Positions 22,869 to 32,565 of a stretch of DNA of 43,549 nucleotides are shown piece by piece. The first letter of the stretch is position 1; each line of letters begins with the position of its first letter. The notes beneath the pieces were generated by a model. The model was not told the origin of the DNA and ran no database searches. It worked only from the letters and a program-made list of their open reading frames with translations. Source of the DNA: Planctomycetia bacterium (GTDB taxonomy: Bacteria; Planctomycetota; Planctomycetia; Pirellulales; PALSA-1355); the NCBI GenBank assembly GCA_016200205.1, contig JACQFF010000033.1:1-43549 (forward strand). Direction: 5' to 3'. Position numbers and translations under genes: made by a program.

Positions 22869-24242
22869 TCAATCCGCCTTATCGACCACCGGCCGGTGCC
22901 GGGGCAGCATGGCTTTGAAGTCGCCCAGGCTGTGCCAGTACGTTCGCTCGTCGAGGTCGACTTCGGCGATGGCTAACGTGCCCCAATCTTTGGCTTGGGC
23001 GATGATCTGGCCTTCGCGGTCGAGCACGGCGGTAATGGTCCACTTCATGTCCACGTCGGTGTAGGTGCTGCTGACGAGAAAGATGTGGTTTTCACAAGCC
23101 CGGGCTTGGGCCAGCATGGGATTGCAGCCCCACACCGGCCAGGCAATCACTTCGGCTCCGCGATTGCTCAATTCGCGAGCCACCTCGGGAAAGAAACCGT
23201 CGTAGCAGACCATCATCCCGAGTTTGCCGAATCGGGTGTTGAACACTGGGTATTCATGCCCGGGCATGACTCCGTCGGCAATTTCATTGCGCGGCAAGGT
23301 GACTTTGCGGTACTTGCCGATCAGCTTGCCGTCGGGGCCCAGCAGGACCGCCACGTTGTAGATCAAGTGCGCGTCGCGCTCGATCAGACCGGCCACGATA
23401 TAGAGACTGTGTTTCTTGGCCAACGTGCCGAAATACTCGGTCGACGGTCCGGGCATCGGCTCGGCCACTTCGGCGTAGGTTTTCCCCAAGCCATAGAAGG
23501 TCAGCGTTTCGGGCAGCACGACGAGGTCGGCCTTCTTACGGGCGGCTTCCTCGATCAAGGGTGCGAACAGGCGACAATTGCCCTCGGGCGACTTGCCGTT
23601 TCTGGGTTGAAAATGGACGGCGGCCAGGCGCACCTTGCGGCCGGCGGGAGCGGCGCTTGGCGTGAGCAAAATCTCGCTCCACTCCACCTTGCCGCGCGGA
23701 GCCCATTGCAAGTGCAACTCCACGACCGCTTGCGTGGCTTTACTCGGCGCGCGATACACGCCCGAGACCTCAGTCCAACCCGCGGCGTCGGTGGCCCGAT
23801 CGGCCGGATGTTCCGCTTCGGCGATGACCAACCGGCCTTCGAGCAGCTTGGTTTTCAGCGGTTCGTCTTGGGGCACCGGCTGGTCGATCGCATCTTGCCA
23901 GACGATGCGCGCCAGAACGCTGCGACGCGCGAGCGGCACGCTCTCGACCCGGCGGTAGGCCGAAAAGCGATAGTATTGGCCGCCGACGATTGGGAAGGTT
24001 TTGGTCCAGTGCCCCTGCAAACCCTCGCGGTCATCGCATTGGATGACGAGCGCGCCGTGGCCATCGCGTCCGCCCCGACGAATAAGCTCAAACGCGGGCC
24101 GAAGTTCTTCCCGAGGTGATGCCGTCTGCCAGCCTTCGTCCGCAAGAGTTGTAGCGCCGGCGACGCGGGAACAGCCCAGCAGCAGGCAAACGCAGGCCAG
24201 CGCGTACGCTGCGCAATACGACGAAATCTTTCGTTGAAGCAT
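22869..24242 (-). CDS. Lipoprotein carbon-nitrogen hydrolase (nitrilase superfamily) with N-terminal beta domain
   Basis: A 457-residue protein starting with a lipoprotein-type signal ([12 protein letters not shown], lipobox Cys). Residues ~30-185 form a beta-rich region with alternating strands, such as [20 protein letters not shown] and [17 protein letters not shown], reading like a carbohydrate-binding jelly roll. The nitrilase domain follows: Glu in [12 protein letters not shown], Lys in [13 protein letters not shown] and Cys in [19 protein letters not shown], the complete Glu-Lys-Cys triad. These enzymes cut non-peptide C-N bonds (amides, nitriles, carbamoyl groups); substrate unknown. 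The fusion and export suggest a role in periplasmic degradation. ATG 24242 is chosen because it starts the signal peptide; the frame extends 12 codons further. Confidence 0.88.
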   Translation of the reverse strand: MLQRKISSYCAAYALACVCLLLGCSRVAGATTLADEGWQTASPREELRPAFELIRRGGRDGHGALVIQCDDREGLQGHWTKTFPIVGGQYYRFSAYRRVESVPLARRSVLARIVWQDAIDQPVPQDEPLKTKLLEGRLVIAEAEHPADRATDAAGWTEVSGVYRAPSKATQAVVELHLQWAPRGKVEWSEILLTPSAAPAGRKVRLAAVHFQPRNGKSPEGNCRLFAPLIEEAARKKADLVVLPETLTFYGLGKTYAEVAEPMPGPSTEYFGTLAKKHSLYIVAGLIERDAHLIYNVAVLLGPDGKLIGKYRKVTLPRNEIADGVMPGHEYPVFNTRFGKLGMMVCYDGFFPEVARELSNRGAEVIAWPVWGCNPMLAQARACENHIFLVSSTYTDVDMKWTITAVLDREGQIIAQAKDWGTLAIAEVDLDERTYWHSLGDFKAMLPRHRPVVDKAD

Positions 24243-24345
24243 ACTGCCTAGCGTAAGATCTCGTCTTACCGCAAGCAAGCATTCTCCCCAGTCGCCGAGC
24301 AGGATTCACCGCGCCCAGCTCCGAATGGAATCGTGGGCCGGGCGT

Positions 24346-24624
24346 CTAATACCGGCTGATCATGTAACCGACCAGCACCACCGCCGCCAACACGGCGACG
24401 CCCAAACTTCGGCTGAAGGGCATCACATAAGCGTCGATATCGACGCGTTTATCGAATTGTGTCAGCACCTTGTTACTATCGACCCATTGACCGCCACGAG
24501 TGGCCAGCGACGAGAACCGTCGCGGGCTGAGCAGTGCGAGCAGGCCGACGGCCCCCACAATTCCTAACGCGAACCACGCAAACGAGTCCCGATTCACCGC
24601 AACGGTCGCAAAGAACAATTGCAT
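24346..24624 (-). CDS. Small two-helix membrane protein, unknown function
   Basis: A 92-residue protein not recognised by name. Two hydrophobic helices are clear: FAWFALGIVGAVGLLALLS (~residues 15-33) and LGVAVLAAVVLVGYMIS (~74-90). Between them lies a soluble stretch with GGQWVDSNKVLTQFDKRVDI. The order suggests a hairpin in the inner membrane. It is in the same direction as the nitrilase (104 nt away) and recG. Confidence 0.65.
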   Translation of the reverse strand: MQLFFATVAVNRDSFAWFALGIVGAVGLLALLSPRRFSSLATRGGQWVDSNKVLTQFDKRVDIDAYVMPFSRSLGVAVLAAVVLVGYMISRY

Positions 24625-24806
24625 GTCAACGCTCCTGATTTTAACGCTGTAGCTAGACCTGGTAATGAGCTTTCATTAAAATCTACGTTGCCTCCCGGAC
24701 CAGTCAAAAAACCGCAAGAGCCCCCCCGCAATCAGCCCGTACAATCGTCATTATCCAGCGCACTGGAATAGGCCAGGATATTCAAACTTTAGACGCTACC
24801 TCAAAG

Positions 24807-24838
24807 CCGCCTCGCAGAAGGGAGGCAGTCCCCGGCGG
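24807..24838 (-). terminator. Possible recG 3'-end structure
   Basis: On the minus strand after recG, GCCTC and GAGGC (24826-24822 and 24813-24809) form a 5-bp stem. An overlapping alternative pairs CCGCC (24838-24834) with GGCGG (24811-24807), followed by CTTTGA. Short stems and a poor T-run make this a weak terminator candidate. Confidence 0.3.
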
Positions 24839-24849
24839 TTTTGGGCGTC

Positions 24850-26943
24850 TTAGCCGACGTCGCCCAGTTTGAGCGATTTTCCGTACCGCACCAATGCCAT
24901 GCGGCGTAGCAGCGCGTGATCGGCCTGCTCGAGACCCGGATCGGCGTCAACCAGCAATCGCGCATCACGGCGGGCTTCCTCGACCACCGCGGCGTCGCGC
25001 GCCAAATCAGCAATTCGCAACGGCGGCAGCCCATGCTGCCTGGTGCCCAGCAGATCGCCGGGACCGCGCAGCGCAAAATCGACTTCGGCCAAATGAAAGC
25101 CGTCGTTCGAGACCACAAAGGCCTTGAGCCGCTCGACCGCTTCGTCAGTCCCGGCATTGGCAAACAAGCAGCAGTAGCCCGGAAATGAGCCGCGACTGAT
25201 CCGTCCACGCAACTGATGCAATTGCGCCAGGCCAAACCGCTCGGCCCCTTCGATAGCCATCAGCGTGGCGTTGGCCACGTCGACGCCGACTTCGACTACC
25301 GAGGTTGCGACCAAGACCTGGGTTTGGCCACCGCGAAACGCTTCCATGGCGGAGTGTTTTTCGTCGGGCGTCAGCCGGCCATGGATCAAGCCGATCCGAA
25401 ACGCCTCCAGTTCACCATTTGCCAAATGCTCGTAGGTTTCCTCGAGGTTTGCCGCTTGCACCTGCTCGGAGCCGTCCACCAACGGGACGATGACGTACCC
25501 CTGCCGGCCCTCGCGCAATTTCTTGCGGAAAAACTCCCACCACCGCGCACGCTCTTCCTCGGGCGGGAAGTAGGTGTGCACGTTTTGCCGGCCCGGCGGG
25601 CTGTCTTTTAGGGTCGTGATGTCCAGATCGCCGAACAGCGTCATGCTGATGGTGCGTGGAATCGGCGTGGCGGTCATCACGAGATAATGGGGGTGGATCG
25701 CCGAGTTTTTCAAGGCCGCACGCTGCCGCACGCCGAACTTGTGCTGCTCGTCGATCACGACCAATCCCAACCGGGAAAACGGCACTTCGCCGGCCACGAC
25801 CGCCTGCGTGCCGATCACGATTTGAATTTCTCCCGAGGCGATTTGAGCCAACAGGTCCTGCCGCGCCCGAGGCGTCTGGCTGCCGGTCAAGAGCCCAAGC
25901 CGAGTGTGGCTGCCAGCCAGCAGTCGCTCGAGCGTCTCGACGTGCTGTCGGGCCAGCACCTCGGTAGACGCCATCAGCACGACCTGCGCGGCGTGAGCCA
26001 CGGCCAACAGCATGGCGTAGACCGCGACGATCGTCTTGCCGCTGCCGACGTCTCCTTGCAGCAAGCGGTTCATGGGATGGCCTCGGCCCATGTCGGCCGC
26101 GATTTCGGCAACCGCTTGATTCTGGCCCGCCGTAAGTTCGAAGGGGAACAGACGCCGGATGCGAGCGTCGATTTTGGCAGTCAACTCGAGCGGAAACGCC
26201 TTGAGCGCCTGTTCGACATGTTGGCGATTGAGCGCCAGGGCCAACTGCAAGATCAGCAACTCTTGATAAATGAACCTCCGCCGCGCTTGCTCCAAACTTT
26301 CGCGACTGGAAGGAAAGTGCAATTGGGGCAGCGCCGCCTTAATGGGCAACAATTCATGCTGGTCCAAATAGGAGGTTGGAAACACTTCCTCTATCTTGTC
26401 GGCGCACGAATCGAGAGCCCGACGCACGAGTTGACGGACATGACGCTGCGCCAGACCTTCGGTCAGCGGGTAGACCGGCAGCAGTTGGCCCTTGGGCAAG
26501 GACTGCTCGGTGTCGACGACTTGCACGTGCGGGTGGATCATTTGCCAGCGTCCCGCGCGATGCTTGGCCTTGCCCGACAGGAGCAGCGTCTGGCCGCGTT
26601 TGAATTTATCGCGCAGAAACGGCTGGTTGAACCACAAGGCCCGCAGGTAGTCGCGCTGCTGCCGCACGAGCACGCCGAGCACCGAGCGGCCCATGCCGCG
26701 GTCCGCCAGGTCGACTTCCTCGACAGTCCCCAGCACGCTTAGCAGCGGGCCTTCTTCCAACTGGTCGATGCCGCGCAGGTCGGTCAGATCCTGGTAATCG
26801 CGAGGGAAGAAGAACAGCAGATCGCGCGCCGTGGCAATACCCAGTCTGGCTAGCAGCTCGGCCCGCTGGGCTCCGCAGCCTTTGAGAAATTGCACCGGAG
26901 TGCCAAGTTCCACGGGGGGTGTTTTGTCAGAAGTGCGCGACAT
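24850..26943 (-). CDS. recG: ATP-dependent DNA helicase RecG
   Basis: RecG, 697 residues, the expected length. It remodels stalled replication forks and Holliday junctions. The N-terminal wedge region contains VQFLKGCGAQRAELLARLGI and LLFFFPRDYQDL. The helicase core has Walker A LLQGDVGSGKT (residues 294-304), DEQH in LVVIDEQHKFGVRQ, TATPIPRTI, and motif VI region QLHQLRGRISRG. The C-terminal part has RGPGDLLGTRQHGLPPLRIA, a RecG mark. rnhA lies just upstream on the same strand (65 nt), pairing two enzymes that resolve RNA-DNA hybrids, and priA lies further upstream. Confidence 0.97.
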   Translation of the reverse strand: MSRTSDKTPPVELGTPVQFLKGCGAQRAELLARLGIATARDLLFFFPRDYQDLTDLRGIDQLEEGPLLSVLGTVEEVDLADRGMGRSVLGVLVRQQRDYLRALWFNQPFLRDKFKRGQTLLLSGKAKHRAGRWQMIHPHVQVVDTEQSLPKGQLLPVYPLTEGLAQRHVRQLVRRALDSCADKIEEVFPTSYLDQHELLPIKAALPQLHFPSSRESLEQARRRFIYQELLILQLALALNRQHVEQALKAFPLELTAKIDARIRRLFPFELTAGQNQAVAEIAADMGRGHPMNRLLQGDVGSGKTIVAVYAMLLAVAHAAQVVLMASTEVLARQHVETLERLLAGSHTRLGLLTGSQTPRARQDLLAQIASGEIQIVIGTQAVVAGEVPFSRLGLVVIDEQHKFGVRQRAALKNSAIHPHYLVMTATPIPRTISMTLFGDLDITTLKDSPPGRQNVHTYFPPEEERARWWEFFRKKLREGRQGYVIVPLVDGSEQVQAANLEETYEHLANGELEAFRIGLIHGRLTPDEKHSAMEAFRGGQTQVLVATSVVEVGVDVANATLMAIEGAERFGLAQLHQLRGRISRGSFPGYCCLFANAGTDEAVERLKAFVVSNDGFHLAEVDFALRGPGDLLGTRQHGLPPLRIADLARDAAVVEEARRDARLLVDADPGLEQADHALLRRMALVRYGKSLKLGDVG

Positions 26944-27008
26944 GCCTCCATTCTATCGGCCTGGACGAGCCGGGGCACGGGGCTATTCGAGCGGCGACAT
27001 CCAACTCA

Positions 27009-27488
27009 CTAGCGCTTCAGATATCGCTGGTAGGCGGCCACGGCTAATTGATCGCAGCGGTCATTTTCCGGGTGTCCGCTATGGCCGGCCACGCGGATGT
27101 AGGTCACGCGGTGCCGGGCAATCAATTCGTCCAGGCATCGCCAGAGGTCTTCGTTTTTGACTTCTTTCCAGAGCTTGCCTTCGCGACGGCGCCAGCCGTT
27201 GGCTTTCCATTTGGGGAGCCATTCGACCAGCCCCTTGCCCACGTAGACGCTATCGGTCATGAGCTTGACGTGCGAGGGTTTTTTCAAGGCCTCCAGCCCG
27301 CGCACGACGGCCGTCAGCTCCATGCGGTTGTTGGTCGTCTCGCGCTCGCCCCCAGACCTTTCGAGTTCCTTGGTTGAGGCGGGATGCTTGAGAATAAAGG
27401 CCCAGCCACCAGGGCCCGGATTGCCGCTGCACGCGCCATCGGTGAATAGTTCGACTTCGGTGAGCGAGGCGTTTGCGGGAGCGGGCAT
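27009..27488 (-). CDS. rnhA: Ribonuclease HI
   Basis: RNase HI, 159 residues, which degrades the RNA strand of RNA-DNA hybrids. The catalytic carboxylates are present: Asp17 in LFTDGACSGNPGPGGW, Glu57 in TTNNRMELTAV, Asp79 in VKLMTDSVYVGKGLVEWL and Asp146 in GHPENDRCDQLA. The basic segment WKANGWRRREGKLWKE is the substrate-handling handle region. The start at 27488 gives eight residues before the first strand. It is likely cotranscribed with recG (65 nt). Confidence 0.97.
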   Translation of the reverse strand: MPAPANASLTEVELFTDGACSGNPGPGGWAFILKHPASTKELERSGGERETTNNRMELTAVVRGLEALKKPSHVKLMTDSVYVGKGLVEWLPKWKANGWRRREGKLWKEVKNEDLWRCLDELIARHRVTYIRVAGHSGHPENDRCDQLAVAAYQRYLKR

Positions 27489-27596
27489 GACGACTTTGGT
27501 GCTTCGAGGGTGGGAATATCGCTGGATTTCGGAAAGTGGAAGTCAGCCTTGCTCTCGGCGCATGTCGACCCAAGCAACCTTGACCAAGCAACCCGG

Positions 27597-29339
27597 CTAG
27601 GAGGTCGCGGCCGGGGTCTCGAGGGCCCGGGGGAACTCGGCGCGGCGAAGTTTGCCGGCGTCTTCCATACTCGTCGCGAGCGCCGCATCGAGCTTCGGCT
27701 GATCGGCCCGCGTCCACGGCAATGTTACCTTGAAGGCGCTCCCCTTGCCGAGTTCACTTTCCAGCGAGATTTCGCCGCCGAGCAACTTGCAAAGCTCTTT
27801 GACGATCGACAGGCCCAGGCCGGTGCCGGAGTATTCGCGTGTCATCGCGTCGCCGCCGGAGAGCACCGATTTGCCCTGGCGGAATTTTTCGAAGATCGCG
27901 ATCTGGTCCTCCTCGGCGATGCCCACGCCTGTGTCGGCCACTTTGAGCACCAACTGGTCGGGGGCACCCCGTTCGGCGCTGACCACGATGCGGCCCCCCT
28001 CGGGCGTGAATTTGATCGCGTTGGAGAGCAAATTGTTGAGAATCTGCTGCACTTTGGCCTGATCCTGGAACATATCGGGCATGCCGGGCTCGATCTGCAT
28101 CTCTAAATCGATGTTCTTGCGTTCCGTCAGCGGCCGGGCCATGTCGGACTGGGCCGATAGCACCGGCGCGATCGAAAAATCAGACAGCCGGACTTCCATC
28201 TTGCCGCTCTCGATCTTGGCCAAATCGAGAATGTCGTTGATCATCTCCAGCAGGACTTTGCCCGAGGTCTGAATGTTCTTGACGTACCGCTTCTGCTTTT
28301 CGTCCAGCGAGGCGATCGACTCGAGCACTTCGCTAAAGCCGATGATCGCGTTCAAGGGCGTGCGCAGCTCGTGACTCATCGTGGCCAAAAAGTCGCTTTT
28401 CAGACGGTTCATTTCATACAGCCGCATATTGGCCTGCGCCAGTTCGTCGACCTTGATGTTCAAATTGTCGTTGACATCTTTCAGTTCATCCTGGTTGGTG
28501 GCCATTTGTCGCAACATGCGGTTGAAGGCGGTAGCCAACTTTTCGAATTCATCGCCCGTGCGCAGCTCGGCCCGCAAGGCCAGGTCGCCGTGGCTGATTC
28601 GATCGCTCACGTCGCGCAGGTGGGCCAGCGGCTTGACGATTACATAGCGCACGATGGCATAAGAAGCCAACATTGCCAAAAACACCGTGATCAAGGCCGT
28701 AGCCAACAGGATGGCGTTATTCACGTTGATCGCATGTTGCGTCTTGCCGTCCGGCAGCCGAACTTTGGCGACGGAAATCAAGTCGCCGATATCTTCCGCC
28801 GGTATGGGCAAGTTCAAGCTCTCATGACAAATCAAGCACTGACGATTGGTGGCGCGGATCGGCGTGTAGTACAGGTATTCCTCGGTGACCGTGTCGCGCC
28901 GCTCGACAAACTCCGGTGTCGCCGCGGCGGACGTTCCTCCTTCGGAATCCCGCATGTGGAGAGGGAACTTGCCAAGCTCGGTGTGCTCAAACTCGTCTTT
29001 GGGCGAATTGGGCCCTTCCGTCCCGGGTCGAATGAAATCCCAGCGATAGTCCCGGCTCGCCAAACCCTTCCTCATGTTGTCGACAAGCTCGACTAAGTCT
29101 TCTCCGGTTGTCTTGTCTTCTTCCGTTTGCCAGAATTTCCAGTGGTGCATGACGATGATCGTTTCGACCAAGCCACGCGCCGATTCTCGACTGGATTCCT
29201 TGACCAATTCTTCCGTGCTGCGGCCGTACCACCAGAAGCTGCCGGTGATCAGCACGAGCAGGCAACCGCCAAACAGAAAGCGGCACTTCCGCTCGAGACT
29301 GGTTTCGCCCAAAACGCGTTTTAGCGAGCGATACGACAT
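27597..29339 (-). CDS. Sensor histidine kinase with heme-c (CXXCH) periplasmic domain
   Basis: A 580-residue membrane histidine kinase. Helix 1 (~residues 20-38) and helix 2 (~208-231) bracket a periplasmic domain of about 170 residues resembling the Tll0287/DUF3365 group: TIIVMHHWKFWQ and a CLICH motif (Cys168, Cys171, His172), the covalent heme-c attachment signature. Then a HAMP region (~228-285), a coiled coil, HisKA with His323 in MSHELRTPLNAIIGFS, and HATPase with QILNNLLSNAIKFTP, VADTGVGI and GTGLGLSIV. The C-terminal ~40 residues are an unstructured tail. It probably senses redox state, oxygen or NO by heme. No response regulator is adjacent. ATG 29339 is chosen over the frame start at 29372. 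Confidence 0.93.
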   Translation of the reverse strand: MSYRSLKRVLGETSLERKCRFLFGGCLLVLITGSFWWYGRSTEELVKESSRESARGLVETIIVMHHWKFWQTEEDKTTGEDLVELVDNMRKGLASRDYRWDFIRPGTEGPNSPKDEFEHTELGKFPLHMRDSEGGTSAAATPEFVERRDTVTEEYLYYTPIRATNRQCLICHESLNLPIPAEDIGDLISVAKVRLPDGKTQHAINVNNAILLATALITVFLAMLASYAIVRYVIVKPLAHLRDVSDRISHGDLALRAELRTGDEFEKLATAFNRMLRQMATNQDELKDVNDNLNIKVDELAQANMRLYEMNRLKSDFLATMSHELRTPLNAIIGFSEVLESIASLDEKQKRYVKNIQTSGKVLLEMINDILDLAKIESGKMEVRLSDFSIAPVLSAQSDMARPLTERKNIDLEMQIEPGMPDMFQDQAKVQQILNNLLSNAIKFTPEGGRIVVSAERGAPDQLVLKVADTGVGIAEEDQIAIFEKFRQGKSVLSGGDAMTREYSGTGLGLSIVKELCKLLGGEISLESELGKGSAFKVTLPWTRADQPKLDAALATSMEDAGKLRRAEFPRALETPAATS

Positions 29340-29433
29340 GTTTGAGGAATCTTCCTGGCCAAGGCTTCCCAACCCCTATAGTTTACGAGAATTGACGGCC
29401 GAGCTCCAAGAGGAAAGTAGCCCAACGCGTGAC

Positions 29434-31722
29434 TCACAGCATGTCCAAAGGATCGACGTCGGCGATCCATTGGATGCCGTCGGCGCTCTTCAATTCGCCG
29501 GTGGCCTGGCGGACGGCTTGCCCAAGTCCAGCGGCGTTGGCGGCTTGGGTTTGGATTTGAAAGCGGAAATTGCCTCGCAATTTGGCGATTGGCGCCGGCG
29601 CGGGCCCCAACACGCGCCAGTGGAATTCGGCCTTTTCCAAGACCGCCCGCAAGCGAAGCGCCAGTTCGTCCGCAAACAGCCCAGTGGGGCGTTCGGCCGG
29701 GCCACGCACCACCAGCCGGATCATGTTTGCAAATGGCGGGTAGTCGCGCGACTGGCGGATCGGCAATTCCCCACGGGCAAACATTTCGAAATCGTGCCGC
29801 ACGGCCGCCGTAATGGCCACGTGCTCGGGATTAAAAGTCTGCACCAGCACGCGTCCTCCCTTTTCGCCCCGGCCGGTCCGCCCGGCGACTTGAGTGACCA
29901 GTTGAAACGTCCGCTCGGCGGCGCGAAAGTCGGGCAGGTGCAGCGCGGTGTCGGCGTTGATCACGCCGACCAGCGTCACGTTGGGAAAGTCAAGCCCCTT
30001 GGCGATCATCTGCGTTCCGACCAGAATTCGCACTTCTCCGTCGCGGAACAAGCCGAGCGCCTTCTCGTGGCTGCCGGGCTTTTGCATGGTGTCGGTGTCC
30101 ATCCGCAAACAGCGATGTTCGGGAAATCGGGCTTTGACCTCGGCCTCGAGGCGTTGGGTGCCCAGCCCGCTGTAGCGGATGCCGGCAAAATGGCACTCGG
30201 GACATTCGCCTGGCGCGGCGACCTGATGGTCGCAGTAGTGGCAGATCGCGACCTGTTGGTGCAAGTGATGCGTCAGGGCGATCGCGCAATGCGGACACTC
30301 GAGCACCAAGCCGCACGCCGGGCATTGAATGTGCGTCGAGTAGCCGCGCCGATTGAGCAGCAGGATGATTTGCCCGCCCTCTTTCAGCGTGGTGTCCATC
30401 GCCAGGCTAAGCTGCCGGCTAATGGCCCCCCGGCTGCGGCGATCGCGATATTCGATCCGCAGATCGATTGTGCCCACCGACGGCAGCGGTCGATCGAAGA
30501 CGCGCTTGGGAAGCGAAACCAAGTGGTACTGTCCTGTTTGGGCCCGGTGCCAGCTCTCCAGCGAGGGCGTCGCCGAACCGAGTACCAGCGGAATGCGCTC
30601 GGCCCGAGCACGCTCCAGCGCCACGTCGCGCGCGTTGTAGCGCGGAGCCGTTTCTTGCTTGAACGACGTCTCGTGCTCCTCGTCCAGCACGATCAACCCC
30701 AAATTCGGTGTCGGCGCAAACACCGCACTGCGCGCGCCCACCACGACCGACACGCGGCCGGCGGCGATTTGCTCCCAGTGACGCCGTCGCTCGGTGTCGC
30801 TCTGGTGGCTGTGCATCACCGCCACGTTGCCGAAGCGGGAACGAAACCGCGATTCGGTTTGCGGCGTCAGGCTGATTTCCGGCACCAGTACGATCGCCTG
30901 CCTGCCGAACCGCAATACTTCTTGGATCGCCTGGATATAGACTTCTGTTTTTCCACTGCCGGTCACGCCGTGCACGAGAATCGTCGCGTGGGACAACGAT
31001 TGCAGGCTCGACAAGATCGCGTCGAGCGCCTGCTGCTGATCGACGTTGAGCGTCAGATGGGCCTCGGGCTCGTAGGCAATCGGCTCGATCTGTTGGCCCG
31101 CATCGAAGCGTTGTATTTCCGTTACGATCAGACCTTTTTTGCACAAGGTCTGAATCGGACCGACCGTGCAGCATGCCGCGGCCACGACCTCACGAATCGG
31201 AACCGCCTGGCGACAACCCGCCAGGAAATTCATGATCCGCTGTTGGGTCGGCGTAAGCTTGAGCTCGGTCAGCCGAGCGACGACGTGATTGGGAAGCGAG
31301 ACGAATTGTGTTTGCCGCGTGCCGGCCCGGCCGCGAACCCCGGCAGGCACGACCGCTTCGAGCACTTGCCCCCAGTTGCACAGGTAGTAATCGGCCATCC
31401 ACTCGGTCAGGCGCAGCATCGAGGGGCTCAAAAGCGATTGCCGGTCGACAATGCTGTCGAGCGGCTTCAGCCGCCTGGTGCCGGCCAGGCGGTTTTCGAG
31501 CCGCACGCAATAGCCCGTCACCAGCCGGTCACGCTTGCCAAATGGCGCGCGAACCCGACCGCCGGCGACGACCTGGCCGCGGAGCTCCGGCGGAACGAAA
31601 TAATCGAACGGTCGCACCGGCCCCGTGGCGAATACGACGGTGGCCACGAGTTGCTCGCGCGAGTCGTCCTCTTCCCAGGGGGCCGGATTGAGCTCGAACA
31701 GGCTCTGTTGTTCAGCCTTCAT
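29434..31722 (-). CDS. priA: Primosomal helicase PriA
   Basis: PriA, 762 residues, the replication-restart helicase that reloads DnaB at repaired forks. The N-terminal 3'-DNA-binding domain includes PFDYFVPPELRGQVVAGGRV. The helicase core has ILVHGVTGSGKTEVY (Walker A), LIVLDEEHETSFKQE (DEEH) and LGSATPSLES. The zinc region contains the expected cysteine pairs: CPACGLVLECPHC, then CHYCDH and CPECH. MIAKGLDFPNVTLVGVINAD and VAGRTGRGEKGG complete the helicase motifs. The longest frame begins at 31782 in the spacer; ATG 31722 (MKAEQQSLFEL) is more plausible. It is divergent from nadD. Confidence 0.97.
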   Translation of the reverse strand: MKAEQQSLFELNPAPWEEDDSREQLVATVVFATGPVRPFDYFVPPELRGQVVAGGRVRAPFGKRDRLVTGYCVRLENRLAGTRRLKPLDSIVDRQSLLSPSMLRLTEWMADYYLCNWGQVLEAVVPAGVRGRAGTRQTQFVSLPNHVVARLTELKLTPTQQRIMNFLAGCRQAVPIREVVAAACCTVGPIQTLCKKGLIVTEIQRFDAGQQIEPIAYEPEAHLTLNVDQQQALDAILSSLQSLSHATILVHGVTGSGKTEVYIQAIQEVLRFGRQAIVLVPEISLTPQTESRFRSRFGNVAVMHSHQSDTERRRHWEQIAAGRVSVVVGARSAVFAPTPNLGLIVLDEEHETSFKQETAPRYNARDVALERARAERIPLVLGSATPSLESWHRAQTGQYHLVSLPKRVFDRPLPSVGTIDLRIEYRDRRSRGAISRQLSLAMDTTLKEGGQIILLLNRRGYSTHIQCPACGLVLECPHCAIALTHHLHQQVAICHYCDHQVAAPGECPECHFAGIRYSGLGTQRLEAEVKARFPEHRCLRMDTDTMQKPGSHEKALGLFRDGEVRILVGTQMIAKGLDFPNVTLVGVINADTALHLPDFRAAERTFQLVTQVAGRTGRGEKGGRVLVQTFNPEHVAITAAVRHDFEMFARGELPIRQSRDYPPFANMIRLVVRGPAERPTGLFADELALRLRAVLEKAEFHWRVLGPAPAPIAKLRGNFRFQIQTQAANAAGLGQAVRQATGELKSADGIQWIADVDPLDML

Positions 31723-31866
31723 GCTTTCTAAGCCGGCCGCTCGCGTCCGGTACAATTGCTGTGTAGTCAAGCACCAAACCACCGGCTACGATACGGTCCG
31801 GAAATGTGGATTGGGCATCCATATCTTAAACCAGACGAAAGCTGGCTAGCGAAGGGCAAACGGTCC

Positions 31867-32496
31867 ATGCGGTTGGGAATTTTGGGAGGAACCTTCGATC
31901 CGGTCCATTACGGACACCTGTTGCTGGCCGAATCGTGCCGCGAAGAGTGCCACCTCGATCAGGTCTGGTTCGTGCCCACGGCTGTGCCACCTCACAAGCG
32001 GCAGCAAGAGCTAGCCCCCGGCGCTCAACGCGTCGAAATGCTCGAATTGGCCACCGCCGGGCATCCGGCATTCCTGGTTTTCCCCTATGAAATCAATCGC
32101 GGCGGAGTGAATTATACCGTCGACACGCTGGCCCGCATCAAGGAAGAAGACTCTTCACGAGAGCTGTTTTTCTTGATGGGAGCCGACTCGCTACGCGATC
32201 TGCCGAACTGGAAAGAGCCGGCTCGGCTGTGCCAGCTTGCCACGCCCCTCGTCGTGCGCCGCTCGAGTCCGGGCTTCACTGGCGACGACACCGGGCCACT
32301 GGATCTGTCTGGACTCGAACAACTGCTCCCCGCCGAACGCCTGTCCGCCATTCGCCATCACCAGGTTCGAATGCCGAGGGTCGACTTAAGCAGCACCGAA
32401 ATTCGCCAGCGGATCGCCGACGGCCGCGGCATTCGTTACCGCACGCCCCGAGCGGTCGAAAAGTACATCGAGACGCACCAGCTCTACCGGGAATAA
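31867..32496 (+). CDS. nadD: Nicotinate-nucleotide adenylyltransferase
   Basis: NadD, 209 residues, which adenylates nicotinate mononucleotide in NAD synthesis. Family motifs: LGILGGTFDPVHYGHLLLAE with the (H/T)xGH nucleotidyltransferase box, VWFVPTAVPPHK, NYTVDTLARIKEE, FLMGADSLRDLPNWKEPARL, and the C-terminal VDLSSTEIRQRI, which is the SSTxIR box. The start at 31867 yields MRLGILGG; AAGGG lies upstream at slightly long spacing. The frame is open back to 31756, but that part is not family-like. Confidence 0.96.
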   Translation: MRLGILGGTFDPVHYGHLLLAESCREECHLDQVWFVPTAVPPHKRQQELAPGAQRVEMLELATAGHPAFLVFPYEINRGGVNYTVDTLARIKEEDSSRELFFLMGADSLRDLPNWKEPARLCQLATPLVVRRSSPGFTGDDTGPLDLSGLEQLLPAERLSAIRHHQVRMPRVDLSSTEIRQRIADGRGIRYRTPRAVEKYIETHQLYRE

Positions 32497-32522
32497 GCCT
32501 GCTAGGAAAGCAGTAGCGCCAG

Positions 32523-32534
32523 CACTGACATTTT
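32523..32534 (+). repeat. 12-base repeat CACTGACATTTT, copy 1
   Basis: CACTGACATTTT lies 26 nt after the nadD stop, followed by a short T-run. The same 12 bases occur on the minus strand within the hairpin at 34006-34028. Both copies lie at gene 3' ends, which suggests a dispersed terminator-like repeat. Confidence 0.55.
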
Positions 32535-32565
32535 TTCTTGCGAGCAACGTCCCGTCACTCGCGCG

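Noticed and set aside
22995-24119. 374-codon plus-strand frame
   Set aside because: Antisense to the nitrilase gene, whose active-site triad is intact.
29074-31731. 885-codon open frame on the plus strand
   Set aside because: It is antisense to priA, whose motifs are complete; its translation is Arg/Ala/His-rich low complexity without family likeness. It is an artefact of high GC at third positions.
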